64,000 bases of DNA, taken from positions 1 through 64,000 of the forward strand of contig DDET01000045.1 of assembly GCA_002336915.1 (NCBI GenBank), in the 5' to 3' direction. The translations under genes and the position numbers were made by a program. Below are positions 50,139-58,614 of this stretch, in pieces. The notes beneath the pieces are model-generated. The model searched no databases. It saw nothing but the letters and a program-made list of their open reading frames with translations, and had not been told where the DNA came from. Within the stretch, counting starts at the first letter, position 1; the number at the start of each line of letters is the position of its first letter. The stretch is from Bacteroidetes bacterium UBA1947 (GTDB lineage Bacteria > Bacteroidota > Bacteroidia > Chitinophagales > Chitinophagaceae).

Positions 50139-51110
50139 ATGAAAAAATTATTTTACTCACTAATTGCTTTTGCTTTACCTATTTCGGCCTTTGCGCAGAT
50201 ACCGGTGCTTGACAGCGCAGAATTTTACCACGTTGGACAACATTTTCACTACATGCTTTGCAGCCCAACAGCGGCAGGGCCTGCGGGTGCAATGCAGTCA
50301 TGGGATTTTACTTCCATTGCCGATAGCGCTTTAGTACCCGTTGATGTTCTTGCAGCGGTAAACCCGGATACATCTACTGTTACGATCGATTACGCCGGAA
50401 CAATATATCACCTTACCATTTCCGATACACAGACCGTACTTGGGGAACTTGAATTACCGATCGCGGATATAACTTATACTCCACCAATCCTGCTGGCACC
50501 ACATCCCGTGACCTATCTTGATCATGCAGCAGGTGCATTCACCAATGTTTCTAATTCACCATCGACCGGTGCAGGAACCTGGACCCTTGATGCCGATGGA
50601 TATGGCACCCTAAAAACACCGCAGGCAACGTTCAACAATTCACTCCGCATAAAATCTATTCGTAGCGAAGACGATACTACCGGTTTCGGAGTGGAGCATG
50701 TTGATTTTGTGTCTTACCTGTGGTACGATAGCTCACATGTGTACCCACTTATGAGAGTAGATTCAGTAATAGGCACGGGTGTGTTCCCAATGACGCAAAT
50801 AACAGTGGCCTATTTCACAACCGACACACCAACCGCTGTAAGGCAAATTAATAAGGCTGAGGTAGCAGGCAATGCGCACCTGGATAATAACGGGCTGGTA
50901 TTAAAAGCAAACCTGGCACAAGGCCACGAATACCGCATGGGTATATTAAGCCTTAATGGTAAAGTAGTTTATGGTACAACATTTACTGCTTCAGGCAATT
51001 TAGAACGCTTTAATTTCGACAATAAATTACCACTCAGCACTTACTTTATATCAATATCCGACCTTAACAGCCAAGCACCACCGATCACGATCAAGGTGAT
51101 GAAACAATAA
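50139..51110 (+). CDS. T9SS type A sorting-domain protein, paralogue 3
   Basis: 323 aa from the ATG at 50139; the frame continues to 50064 but lacks a signal peptide, and the promoter-like site lies at 50115-50122. Signal peptide about 1-19 (LFYSLIAFALPISAFAQ). As in its neighbours: AEFYHVGQHFHYMLC, AMQSWDFTSIADSAL, FVSYLWYDSSHVYPLMRVDSV and a C-terminal sorting domain with MGILSLNGKVVYGTTF and LSTYFISISDLN. A third copy of the same fold; function unknown. A terminator lies at 51134. Confidence 0.85.
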   Translation: MKKLFYSLIAFALPISAFAQIPVLDSAEFYHVGQHFHYMLCSPTAAGPAGAMQSWDFTSIADSALVPVDVLAAVNPDTSTVTIDYAGTIYHLTISDTQTVLGELELPIADITYTPPILLAPHPVTYLDHAAGAFTNVSNSPSTGAGTWTLDADGYGTLKTPQATFNNSLRIKSIRSEDDTTGFGVEHVDFVSYLWYDSSHVYPLMRVDSVIGTGVFPMTQITVAYFTTDTPTAVRQINKAEVAGNAHLDNNGLVLKANLAQGHEYRMGILSLNGKVVYGTTFTASGNLERFNFDNKLPLSTYFISISDLNSQAPPITIKVMKQ

Positions 51111-51133
51111 TCTTAGTCTTTATAAGTTTTAAG

Positions 51134-51163
51134 AAGGTTACAGTGCATACTGTAACCTTTTTT
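51134..51163 (+). terminator. Factor-independent terminator after T9SS paralogue 3
   Basis: AAGGTTACAGT-GCAT-ACTGTAACCTT, an 11-bp perfect stem with T-tract. Ends the T9SS paralogue array. Confidence 0.85.
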
Positions 51164-51246
51164 ATTTGCATACAAAACTTTAATTAACTTGTAGTAGTGT
51201 TGCAAGATATGCTGTAACATTTAACCGATTCAAGCGATATACTAAT

Positions 51247-52068
51247 ATGCAATTGCAGGGGAAGACCTTTTTTATAACCGGTGCCAGCAGGGGAATCGGT
51301 AAAGCCATAGCATTAAAACTGGCTGCCGATGGCGCCAATATAGTCATAGTGGCTAAGTCGGTAACTGAAAATCCTAAGCTGGGAGGCACGATATTCTCGG
51401 CCGCCGAGGAAGTGCAGCAGGCGGGAGGCAAAGCGCTTGCCATACAGTGCGACATACGGGATGAAGACCAAATACTGAATGCCGTGCAGCAGACCATCTC
51501 CATATTTGGCGGTATCGATGGGCTGGTCAATAATGCATCAGCCATCACACTTGGCGGTACAGAACAAACCGAGGCTAAGCGTTTTGACCTGATGCAGGCC
51601 ATCAATGTAAGGGGCACTTTCTTTGTTACCAAGCACTGCATTCCCTTCCTGCGTAAATCATCGAACCCACATATACTTACGCTGTCTCCCCCGCTCGATA
51701 TGAAGCCGCAATGGTTCGCATTTTCACCGGCCTATACTATTACTAAATATAACATGAGCATGCTGACGCTTGGCTGGGCAACAGAGCTGAAAAAAGATGG
51801 AATAGCAGCAAATGCGCTTTGGCCCGTAACCACTATTGCCACAGCAGCAGTGCAAAATATACTGGGGGGCGACATGCTGGTACAGCGCAGCCGCAAGCCT
51901 GCAATACTGGCAGACACTGCTCATTATATTTTACAGCAGCCATCAAGTGAATGCACGGGCAATACCTTCCTTGATGAAGAAATACTGGCTAAAATGGGCA
52001 TTACCGACCTTGACAGCTATGCAGTGAACCCGGGAGGAACTTTACAGAAAGACTTGTTTGTATCTTAA
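51247..52068 (+). CDS. SDR-family oxidoreductase (HSDL2-like)
   Basis: 273 aa short-chain dehydrogenase/reductase, cytoplasmic. Cofactor motif TGASRGIGKAIAL (Gly-rich, about 9-21), the NNAS box in LVNNASAITLG, catalytic Ser region LTLSPPLDM and Tyr-x-x-x-Lys as Y-T-I-T-K in SPAYTITKYNMSML. The NPKLGGTIFSAAEEVQQAGG insertion after the first helix is typical of HSDL2-type SDRs. NADP/NAD preference and substrate unknown. It is 11 bases upstream of the ABC ATPase gene; whether it is functionally linked is uncertain. Confidence 0.93.
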   Translation: MQLQGKTFFITGASRGIGKAIALKLAADGANIVIVAKSVTENPKLGGTIFSAAEEVQQAGGKALAIQCDIRDEDQILNAVQQTISIFGGIDGLVNNASAITLGGTEQTEAKRFDLMQAINVRGTFFVTKHCIPFLRKSSNPHILTLSPPLDMKPQWFAFSPAYTITKYNMSMLTLGWATELKKDGIAANALWPVTTIATAAVQNILGGDMLVQRSRKPAILADTAHYILQQPSSECTGNTFLDEEILAKMGITDLDSYAVNPGGTLQKDLFVS

Positions 52069-52079
52069 AACCAATTGCA

Positions 52080-52970
52080 TTGGAAACGATATTATCGATC
52101 AACAACATCTCCAAAGCCTACGGGCCTATACAGGCGCTGAAGGGTGTATCATTTGATGTGCCTGAAGGCTGCATCTTCGGGGTGCTGGGTCCAAATGGCA
52201 GCGGCAAGACCACCCTGCTGGGCACCATCCTGGATGTACTAAAGGCAGATAACGGCAGCTACCAATGGTTTGGTGGTATGCAAGCGGATGCCGCGCGCCG
52301 GCAGATAGGCTCGCTGCTGGAAACACCCAATTTCTATCATTACATGACTGCTGTAGATAACCTGGATATAAATGCATCCATTAAACAACGCGGCCATGAT
52401 GATAAGCTCAGGGTGCTGGAAACTATGGGGCTGCTGCAACGTAAGGACAGCAAGTTCCAGACCTTTTCGCTGGGCATGAAACAGCGGCTGGCAATTGCGG
52501 CTGCCTTGCTGGGCAATCCAAAAGTGCTGGTGTTTGATGAGCCTACCAATGGCCTGGACCCTGCGGGTATAGCCGAGGTGCGCGAAATGATACGCAAGCT
52601 GAACAGCCAGGGCATCACCATCATAATGGCCAGCCACCTGCTGGATGAAGTGGAAAAAGTTTGCACACATGTAGCGATCCTTAAAAAGGGCGACCTGCTG
52701 CTGAGTGGGCCGGTGGACGAAGTGCTGCGCAGCGAAGACCAGGTGGAAGTAAAGGCGACAGATATGCAGGCATTGCAAAACGCCATGAGCGCTATGCCGG
52801 GTATCAAAAAAGTACTGCCCATAAATGGCATACTGCAGCTATCCTGCGATGAAACGGTGAGTACCCTGCAGATAAACGAATACTGCATCAGCAAAGGCAT
52901 TACGCTGTCCCACCTGCTGCTGAAAAAGAAAAGCCTCGAAACCAAATTCATGGAACTTACAAATAATTAA
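52080..52970 (+). CDS. ABC transporter ATP-binding protein
   Basis: 296 aa from a TTG start (no ATG option nearby). Walker A GPNGSGKTT, Q-loop SLLETPNFYHYM, a signature with LGMKQRL in place of LSGGQ (here SLGMKQRL, as in many ABC-2 exporters), Walker B VLVFDEPTNGLD, and a C-terminal extension of about 70 residues. Cytoplasmic subunit of an exporter; the membrane subunit is the next gene (52976). The two-component arrangement resembles drug or gliding-motility-type transporters; the substrate is unknown. Confidence 0.93.
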   Translation: METILSINNISKAYGPIQALKGVSFDVPEGCIFGVLGPNGSGKTTLLGTILDVLKADNGSYQWFGGMQADAARRQIGSLLETPNFYHYMTAVDNLDINASIKQRGHDDKLRVLETMGLLQRKDSKFQTFSLGMKQRLAIAAALLGNPKVLVFDEPTNGLDPAGIAEVREMIRKLNSQGITIIMASHLLDEVEKVCTHVAILKKGDLLLSGPVDEVLRSEDQVEVKATDMQALQNAMSAMPGIKKVLPINGILQLSCDETVSTLQINEYCISKGITLSHLLLKKKSLETKFMELTNN

Positions 52971-52975
52971 TCCTG

Positions 52976-53764
52976 ATGAGATCACTACTTGCCATTGAAT
53001 GGCTTAAGATAAAGCGTTACCGCACCTTCTGGATATTGACAGCCTTCTTCATCGTGCTGCTTCCCTTGTGGAACTACGAGATATCGAATGGCATGATCAA
53101 TATGGGCAACGCATCGATAAACATACTGAACCAGGCTTATACCTTCCCGGAGGTTTGGGGGAATATGGGGTTCTGGGGAAGCATATTTATACTATTTCCA
53201 TCGATACTCATCATCATCCTCACCACTAATGAGTTTGGCTATCGCACCCACCGGCAAAATGTGATAGACGGCTGGAGCAGGCTGCAATTCTACCATGCGA
53301 AAGTGGGAATGGTGATATTACTTAGCCTGCTGTCAACCCTGTTCCTCTTTCTTGTCGGGATTGTATTCGGGCTAATGAACGGCGGCTCAGCAAGCGATAT
53401 CTTTGAGAAATTTGAGCAGGTGGCTTATTTCTTCCTGCTGTGTGTAGATTACCTGGGCTTCGCACTTTTTATTGGCATATGGATCAAACGCAGTGGGCTG
53501 GCCATAGGCCTGTTCCTGCTGTATTGCCTGATACTGGAAAACATACTCAAGGGCATCATTAACTGGAAACTGGACCTGAAACTAGGCAATTATCTGCCCT
53601 TGCAGAGCAGTGATGAATTATTGCCCTTCCCGCTCATACAGATGGCTAAGAAGATGATGGCCCCACAGACCGTGGAAATGTGGCCTTACGTAATTGTAAC
53701 AATAGTTTGGTGTTTGATTTACTATTTTGCAGGCCGGAGCATGTTGCTGCGTAGCGACTGGTAA
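52976..53764 (+). CDS. ABC-2-type membrane permease
   Basis: 262 aa with about six membrane helices (near 18-36, 58-80, 105-130, 150-172, 178-195 and 230-250). An N-terminal amphipathic start SLLAIEWLKIKRYRTFW, the family's ELIWKLKR-like elbow, precedes the first helix. It starts five bases after the ATPase gene and forms with it a two-protein ABC-2 exporter. The reading frame of surE opens within its 3' end, but its own start at 53775 lies 10 bases after the stop. Confidence 0.9.
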   Translation: MRSLLAIEWLKIKRYRTFWILTAFFIVLLPLWNYEISNGMINMGNASINILNQAYTFPEVWGNMGFWGSIFILFPSILIIILTTNEFGYRTHRQNVIDGWSRLQFYHAKVGMVILLSLLSTLFLFLVGIVFGLMNGGSASDIFEKFEQVAYFFLLCVDYLGFALFIGIWIKRSGLAIGLFLLYCLILENILKGIINWKLDLKLGNYLPLQSSDELLPFPLIQMAKKMMAPQTVEMWPYVIVTIVWCLIYYFAGRSMLLRSDW

Positions 53765-53774
53765 ATGGCAAAAT

Positions 53775-54554
53775 ATGGATCAGAAGAAACCTGTTATTTT
53801 AATTACGAACGATGATGGCATTACAGCTCCCGGCATCAGGGCGCTGGTGGAGGCAGTAAAAGACCTGGGGCAGGTAATAGTGGTGGCCCCGGACAGCCCT
53901 CAATCGGGCATGGGCCATGCGATAACGATAGGCACTCCCCTGCGGCTGAATAAAGTAAGTGTATTCGAAGGAATAGAATCCTGGCAATGCAGCGGCACAC
54001 CTGTCGACTGCGTGAAGCTGGCAAGGGATAAAATACTACACAGGAAGCCGGATATATGCCTGAGCGGTATAAACCACGGAGCAAATCATTCCATCAACCT
54101 CATTTATTCGGGCACTATGAGTGCTGCCATGGAAGCTGCTATAGAGGGTATACCCTCTGCGGGCTTCTCTTTGCTTGATTTTAGTTTTGATGCGGACTTT
54201 ACCGTAGCTAAGAAAGTAGTGCGAAATATTGTTACACGTATGCTGAAGGAAACAATGCCGGAGCACCTCTTGCTTAACGTCAATATACCTAAAGTAGACG
54301 AAGCCGGATTTAAAGGAATAAAGCTGTGCAGGCAGGCATATGCAAAATGGGAAGAGAACTTTGACCACCGTGTAGACCCAAGGGGAAAGGACTATTTCTG
54401 GATGGTTGGGCGTTTTGTGAATATGGACCAAGGCGATGATACGGATGTGCAGGCCTTGCATGATGGCTTTGCATCGGTAGTGCCGGTAAAATTTGACCTT
54501 ACCGATTATAAGATAAAAGACTGGATGCAGGATACATGGAAAGAGCTGGTTTAA
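53775..54554 (+). CDS. surE: 5'/3'-nucleotidase SurE
   Basis: 259 aa from the ATG at 53775, which gives the usual start KKPVILITNDDGITAPGIRAL; the frame extends upstream without value. The Asp-Asp pair, Ser in DSPQSGMGHAIT and Asn in SGINHGANHSINLIYSGTM build the divalent-metal phosphatase site. Hydrolyses nucleoside 5'/3'-monophosphates; thought to help during stationary phase and stress. Slightly longer than typical C-terminal end, with the usual swapped dimer segment. Just downstream of the ABC pair (10-base gap). A hairpin overlaps its stop. Confidence 0.96.
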   Translation: MDQKKPVILITNDDGITAPGIRALVEAVKDLGQVIVVAPDSPQSGMGHAITIGTPLRLNKVSVFEGIESWQCSGTPVDCVKLARDKILHRKPDICLSGINHGANHSINLIYSGTMSAAMEAAIEGIPSAGFSLLDFSFDADFTVAKKVVRNIVTRMLKETMPEHLLLNVNIPKVDEAGFKGIKLCRQAYAKWEENFDHRVDPRGKDYFWMVGRFVNMDQGDDTDVQALHDGFASVVPVKFDLTDYKIKDWMQDTWKELV

Positions 54555-54568
54555 TGCCAGCTCTTTCC
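54538..54568 (+). terminator. Hairpin overlapping the surE stop
   Basis: GGAAAGAGCTGG-TTTAAT-(G)CCAGCTCTTTCC, a perfect 12-bp stem spanning the stop codon. No T-tract follows, so its role as a terminator is less certain. Confidence 0.5.
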
Positions 54569-54599
54569 GATCTCATGTGGTAAAAGGTAACGTTTTATA

Positions 54600-55160
54600 C
54601 TAATCGCCGTTCTCGACGATAGGTTTGTCCTTATAATTTTCCATAAAGCGGATATTGCTTTTTTCCAGGCTGGTTAAGCTAGCCCTTACATTGGTGCTTT
54701 TGGCGTGGTACCAGGGTTGCCTTTCGAAATGGTCTTTCAGCATACCATCGGGGAATATCATACCGTGACGTGCATATATCTCGTTCTTCATCACGTCGTA
54801 GCCCCAGGCGCTCAGGAATTCAAGGTCTTTATCTGTTAATGCCCTTTCAGACCCTTCAGGAAAATAGCCCTTGGTATTGTTGGCACTGCGGTCAGATCCT
54901 TTACCTTTTTTGAACAGACTTTTGCCATTGCTCTCGCTACTTCCGTTTGAAGCATTTGCAGCGTTATTTGCATTAGCAGCTGCATTTGCCGCAGCTATGC
55001 TGTCGGTATTGGTTGCTGCTGTATTCGTACCGTCTGTAGTGGTGGTTTGATCAGTAGCAGTGGTAGTTGTGGTGTCCGTCACCGGTTTACCGTCCTTATT
55101 GCATTTGCAGGAGGATACTATGCTTATGAAAAAGCAGAATAGCAGAATTTGTTTCAACAT
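54600..55160 (-). CDS. YARHG-domain lipoprotein
   Basis: 186 aa. Lipobox FISIVSSC (Cys at residue 18), then a long low-complexity linker rich in Thr/Ala/Asn (about 25-85), and a C-terminal YARHG domain: LSAWGYDVMKNEIYARHGMIF with the Y-A-R-H-G core, followed by FERQPWYHAK. YARHG domains are extracellular and presumed to bind peptidoglycan or other surface polymers. The linker would place the domain away from the membrane. Convergent with surE; no operon partners on its strand. Confidence 0.92.
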   Translation of the reverse strand: MLKQILLFCFFISIVSSCKCNKDGKPVTDTTTTTATDQTTTTDGTNTAATNTDSIAAANAAANANNAANASNGSSESNGKSLFKKGKGSDRSANNTKGYFPEGSERALTDKDLEFLSAWGYDVMKNEIYARHGMIFPDGMLKDHFERQPWYHAKSTNVRASLTSLEKSNIRFMENYKDKPIVENGD

Positions 55161-55319
55161 AAAATAAAGTTTTAAGTTACCGGATCACAAATCCCATTCA
55201 CACATAGCTAGTTAGTAATTATCATGCCATGAGCAAATACAAGGCGGACCCAAGGGCTTTGCCTGTGACATAAGAGGTTGAATTACAATAAAAAAGGGAG
55301 GTGCCCGGAACTTGCCGGA

Positions 55320-55874
55320 CTAGACATCACCAGGTTTTAACAAGTAGATGAGCATGTCCCGCAGGTCATCTGCCACCGCTTTTTTTGCTTCCATATTTTC
55401 ATCAAGGCTAAAACCATTCCGCACCAATAGCCTGCGGGAAGGCCCATTTTCTTCATCAGTGCATGCTTCTATGATTTTCAGTTTCATAGTTTCAAAACCA
55501 TAAGTTAAGACAGCTTGCAAGGCTTCCTGCATGATGCCTTTTCCCTGGTATGCCTGCAGAAGGCCGTAACCCAGCTCTGCCTGGTCTTCTTCTTTGAGAA
55601 TGTTCCAAAGGCATATGGAGCCTGCGAGCCCTTTTTCGCCTTTCAGCATTATTCCCCATAAAATGGCCACATTCTCAGAAGTATTTTTGGTGATCCTTTC
55701 GATAAAGGCTATTGCGTCCCCAATTACATGCGCCCTGGGGCCACCGGTGTATTTATTAAGCTCTGCATCATTCCGCATCGTGAATACGTCCTGTGCATCG
55801 TCAAAGGTTAAGGGCCTTAGCAGCAGGCGTTCCGTTTCGAGTATTGGGAAAGGAGTAAAATTGAGCTCAAGCAT
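55320..55874 (-). CDS. GNAT-family N-acetyltransferase (RimJ/RimL-like)
   Basis: 184 aa from the ATG at 55874; the frame is open to 56021 but the extra 49 residues are unlike the family. Start LETERLLLRPLTFDDAQDVF and KGLAGSICLWNILKEEDQAELGYGL give strands of the GNAT fold; acetyl-CoA site (Q/R-x-x-G-x-G/A) in LLQAYQGKGIMQEAL; C-terminal NGPSRRLLVRNGF. RimJ/RimL relatives acetylate ribosomal proteins or small molecules; target unknown. Cytoplasmic. Confidence 0.92.
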   Translation of the reverse strand: MLELNFTPFPILETERLLLRPLTFDDAQDVFTMRNDAELNKYTGGPRAHVIGDAIAFIERITKNTSENVAILWGIMLKGEKGLAGSICLWNILKEEDQAELGYGLLQAYQGKGIMQEALQAVLTYGFETMKLKIIEACTDEENGPSRRLLVRNGFSLDENMEAKKAVADDLRDMLIYLLKPGDV

Positions 55875-56132
55875 AACTTTGTTTAAGGCAAAGCAATTTA
55901 CATCAGCATCAGTGATTCGCGCAAAATGCGGAAAGTAAGATATCCACATTTTCCCCTTAAGCCTTCTTAGCCGGGTCCGGCCCCTTACTATTATCTTTCT
56001 TTGGACCCATGTTGCAGGCAATTAATGATGGTATTCAAAGCTAGTATGTTTTTTGTAAAAAGATCAGCGGGAAGATCGTGCTATGTCGTAATCATTTTTT
56101 TGCATAATTTGTATAAAGTAAAAAACACAGCG

Positions 56133-56408
56133 ATGAAAAAGCCGGCAGTATGTGCACATATCCAAGACATAAAAGAGCTTAAAACAGCAAAAGCTTATGA
56201 ATGCGAAGAATGTATCAAAACAGGTGATACCTGGGTTCACTTACGTACCTGCCAAACCTGCGGCGCTACATTATGCTGCGATCAATCGCCCAATACCCAC
56301 ATGACCAAACACTACTATAAAGACGGACACCCTGTAGTGATATCGGCAGAGCCGGGTGAGAAATGGATATACTGCTATAAAGATGATCTCTTTGCTGACT
56401 ACGAATAA
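56133..56408 (+). CDS. UBP-type zinc-finger protein (ZnF-UBP)
   Basis: 91 aa from the ATG at 56133 (longer in-frame starts, to 56001, give an unlikely N-terminus). Zinc ligands are spaced as in ZnF-UBP: CAHI (7-10), CEEC (24-27), CQTCGATLCCD (about 40-50) and H-x-x-x-H in HMTKHYYKDGH, with the family's W in TGDTWVHLR. In eukaryotes this finger binds the free C-terminal Gly of ubiquitin; in bacteria it appears as a small stand-alone protein of unknown role. First gene of a three-gene unit: DUF5996 follows after 11 bases. Confidence 0.9.
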   Translation: MKKPAVCAHIQDIKELKTAKAYECEECIKTGDTWVHLRTCQTCGATLCCDQSPNTHMTKHYYKDGHPVVISAEPGEKWIYCYKDDLFADYE

Positions 56409-56419
56409 AGTAAAACACC

Positions 56420-57334
56420 ATGAGCAAGATAACACTGCCGCCATTGCCCTTAGCGGAATGGATAGAAACAAAGAAAACTTTACACCTGTTTGCGCAGGTA
56501 ATCGGTAAAATAAAGCTGGCGCTGATGCCCTATAAGAACCACTGGTGGCATATTCCGCTTTATATAAATGCCAGGGGAATTGGCACCGGCCCTGTTCCCT
56601 ACAGCGACAAACTAATTGAGATCAATTTTGATTTCTGCAGGCATGCCCTGGTATTCACTACCAATAAAAGCGAGATAGAAGTAATAGAACTAAAAGACGG
56701 TCTTTGTGTATCGGCGTTTTACGCACAGGTATTTGAGGCGTTGGGCCGTTTGGGCGTACATACCAAAATACTTGCAAAGCCATATGAGATAGAACCGGCA
56801 ATTCCTTTTGCAGAAGATACTGAACATTGCAGCTATAACAAGGAATACATTAACCGCTACTGGCAAATACTTTCCTTCATTGATCCTATATTCAAAGAAT
56901 TCAGTGGCAGGTTCCTGGGCAAATGCTCTCCTGTCCATTTGTTCTGGCATAGCTTTGATGTGGCAGTTACCCGTTTCTCCGGCAGGCGCGGGCCGGATAT
57001 GCCGGGAGCTAATAAGGTGAATACGGAAGCATATTCACATGAAGTGATCAGCTCTGGTTTTTGGGTGGGCGATAATAATGTGCCTGAGCCGGCATTTTAT
57101 ACTTATGCCTACCCTTCTCCCGCAGGTATCACCGGGGAGCAATTGCTACCGGCGGGGAAGGCTAAATGGATAGAGTCAAACGGCAGCCCCATGGCACTGT
57201 ACACATACGAAGAGATGAGGAAAGAAGATGATCCCAAACAAGCGCTGCTCCAATTCATGCAAAGCTCCTACATGGCAGGCGCAAAGCTTGCAGGCTGGGA
57301 TATAACAGCATTTAAAGCAAAGCACAAAGCATAA
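56420..57334 (+). CDS. DUF5996-family protein
   Basis: 304 aa, a single-domain protein that starts LPPLPLAEWIETKKTLHLFAQVIGKIKLAL, includes NHWWHIPLYINARGIGTGP and ends with YMAGAKLAGWDITAFKAK, all typical DUF5996 text. Acidic and Trp-rich, with no signal peptide or membrane helices. The structure and activity are not known. It sits 11 bases after the ZnF-UBP gene and 11 bases before the aminotransferase gene, so all three are probably made from one transcript. Confidence 0.9.
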   Translation: MSKITLPPLPLAEWIETKKTLHLFAQVIGKIKLALMPYKNHWWHIPLYINARGIGTGPVPYSDKLIEINFDFCRHALVFTTNKSEIEVIELKDGLCVSAFYAQVFEALGRLGVHTKILAKPYEIEPAIPFAEDTEHCSYNKEYINRYWQILSFIDPIFKEFSGRFLGKCSPVHLFWHSFDVAVTRFSGRRGPDMPGANKVNTEAYSHEVISSGFWVGDNNVPEPAFYTYAYPSPAGITGEQLLPAGKAKWIESNGSPMALYTYEEMRKEDDPKQALLQFMQSSYMAGAKLAGWDITAFKAKHKA

Positions 57335-57345
57335 CACATACCAAA

Positions 57346-58614
57346 ATGGATAAACGCAGCTTTCTCAAAAACGCTTCACTGCTTGGCATAAGCAGCCTGG
57401 TCAGCTTTTCTGCAATGGGTAAAATGTTCGATAAGGCAGAGGACCTTTCGCCAGACAACGATGGAGATGATGAAGATCTTTGGGCAAGTGTGCGCCGCGG
57501 CTATAAGATAAACCCCGATTTCATTAACCTGGAAAACGGTTACTACTGTATAGCCCCGAAAGAGGTGATGAGAAAATACATGGAGCATTTGCGCATGACG
57601 AACCTCGAAGGCGCGCATTATATGCGCACAGTGCAGTTCGATAACAAAAAAGCAACTGCTAACAAGCTGGCGGAACTGGCAGGATGTTCCCCTGAAGAAC
57701 TTATCATTACCCGCAACACCACAGAATCGCTGGACATGATCATAAGCGGCATGCACTGGAAGCATGGGGACGAAGCGATAATGGCCGAACAAGACTATGG
57801 CGCTATGCTGGACATGTTCAAACAGGTCGCAAAGCGCCACGGCACCGTAAACAAAATTGTCTCCATTCCGCAGGACCCGAAGAGCGATGAAGAAATAGTT
57901 GAACTATATGCTAAGGCAATTACTCCCAGGACTAAGTTGCTGATGGTATGCCATATGATCAATATTACGGGGCATATACTGCCCGTGCGCAAGATATGCG
58001 ATATGGCACATGCTAAAGGTGTGCAGGTAATGGTGGATGGCGCCCATGCTTTCGCCCACCTGAAATTTAAAATACCCGACCTCCACTGCGATTACTATGG
58101 CAGCAGCCTGCATAAATGGCTGAGCACGCCGCTAGGGGCCGGAATGCTGTATGTGAAAAAAGAGCACATCCCTAAAATATGGCCGCTATTTGCCGACAGC
58201 AGTAAAAAAGAGGATGATATCCTGAGACTGAACCATACCGGTACTGATCCGGTGGCAATTGGTCTTACTATTGGCGATGCAATTGATTATTATCTTGCCG
58301 TAGGGCCCGAAAGGAAGGAAGCCCGACTGAGGTACCTGCAAAATTACTGGACAGGCAAAGTACGCGGGCTGCCGCATATAGTATTAAATACTCCCACCGA
58401 CCCTGTCCGTTCATGCGCTATAGCAAACGTAGGCGTAGAAGGAATGACGCCTGCCGGGCTTGCAGATGTGCTGATGAAAAAATACGCCATCTATACCGTA
58501 GCTATAGATGGCGCAGGGGTGCATGGTTGTCGCATTACACCTAATATTTTTACTACTACTGAGGAACTTGATACATTCGTGGATGCATTAACAGAGATCG
58601 CGAGAAAGGCCTAG
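57346..58614 (+). CDS. PLP-dependent aminotransferase class V protein (epimerase-like)
   Basis: 422 aa. The start DKRSFLKNASLLGISSLVSF has the shape of a Tat signal, but with KR instead of RR; export is plausible yet unproven, and Met could also start a shorter protein. The class V fold covers about 50-420: LAGCSPEELIITRNTTESLDMI, MVDGAHAFAHL (Asp of the PLP pyridine contact) and the Schiff-base Lys in SSLHKWLSTPLGAGML. The arrangement is close to isopenicillin-N epimerase-type members, which act on amino acids or peptides. Third gene of the ZnF-UBP/DUF5996 unit. Confidence 0.88.
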   Translation: MDKRSFLKNASLLGISSLVSFSAMGKMFDKAEDLSPDNDGDDEDLWASVRRGYKINPDFINLENGYYCIAPKEVMRKYMEHLRMTNLEGAHYMRTVQFDNKKATANKLAELAGCSPEELIITRNTTESLDMIISGMHWKHGDEAIMAEQDYGAMLDMFKQVAKRHGTVNKIVSIPQDPKSDEEIVELYAKAITPRTKLLMVCHMINITGHILPVRKICDMAHAKGVQVMVDGAHAFAHLKFKIPDLHCDYYGSSLHKWLSTPLGAGMLYVKKEHIPKIWPLFADSSKKEDDILRLNHTGTDPVAIGLTIGDAIDYYLAVGPERKEARLRYLQNYWTGKVRGLPHIVLNTPTDPVRSCAIANVGVEGMTPAGLADVLMKKYAIYTVAIDGAGVHGCRITPNIFTTTEELDTFVDALTEIARKA

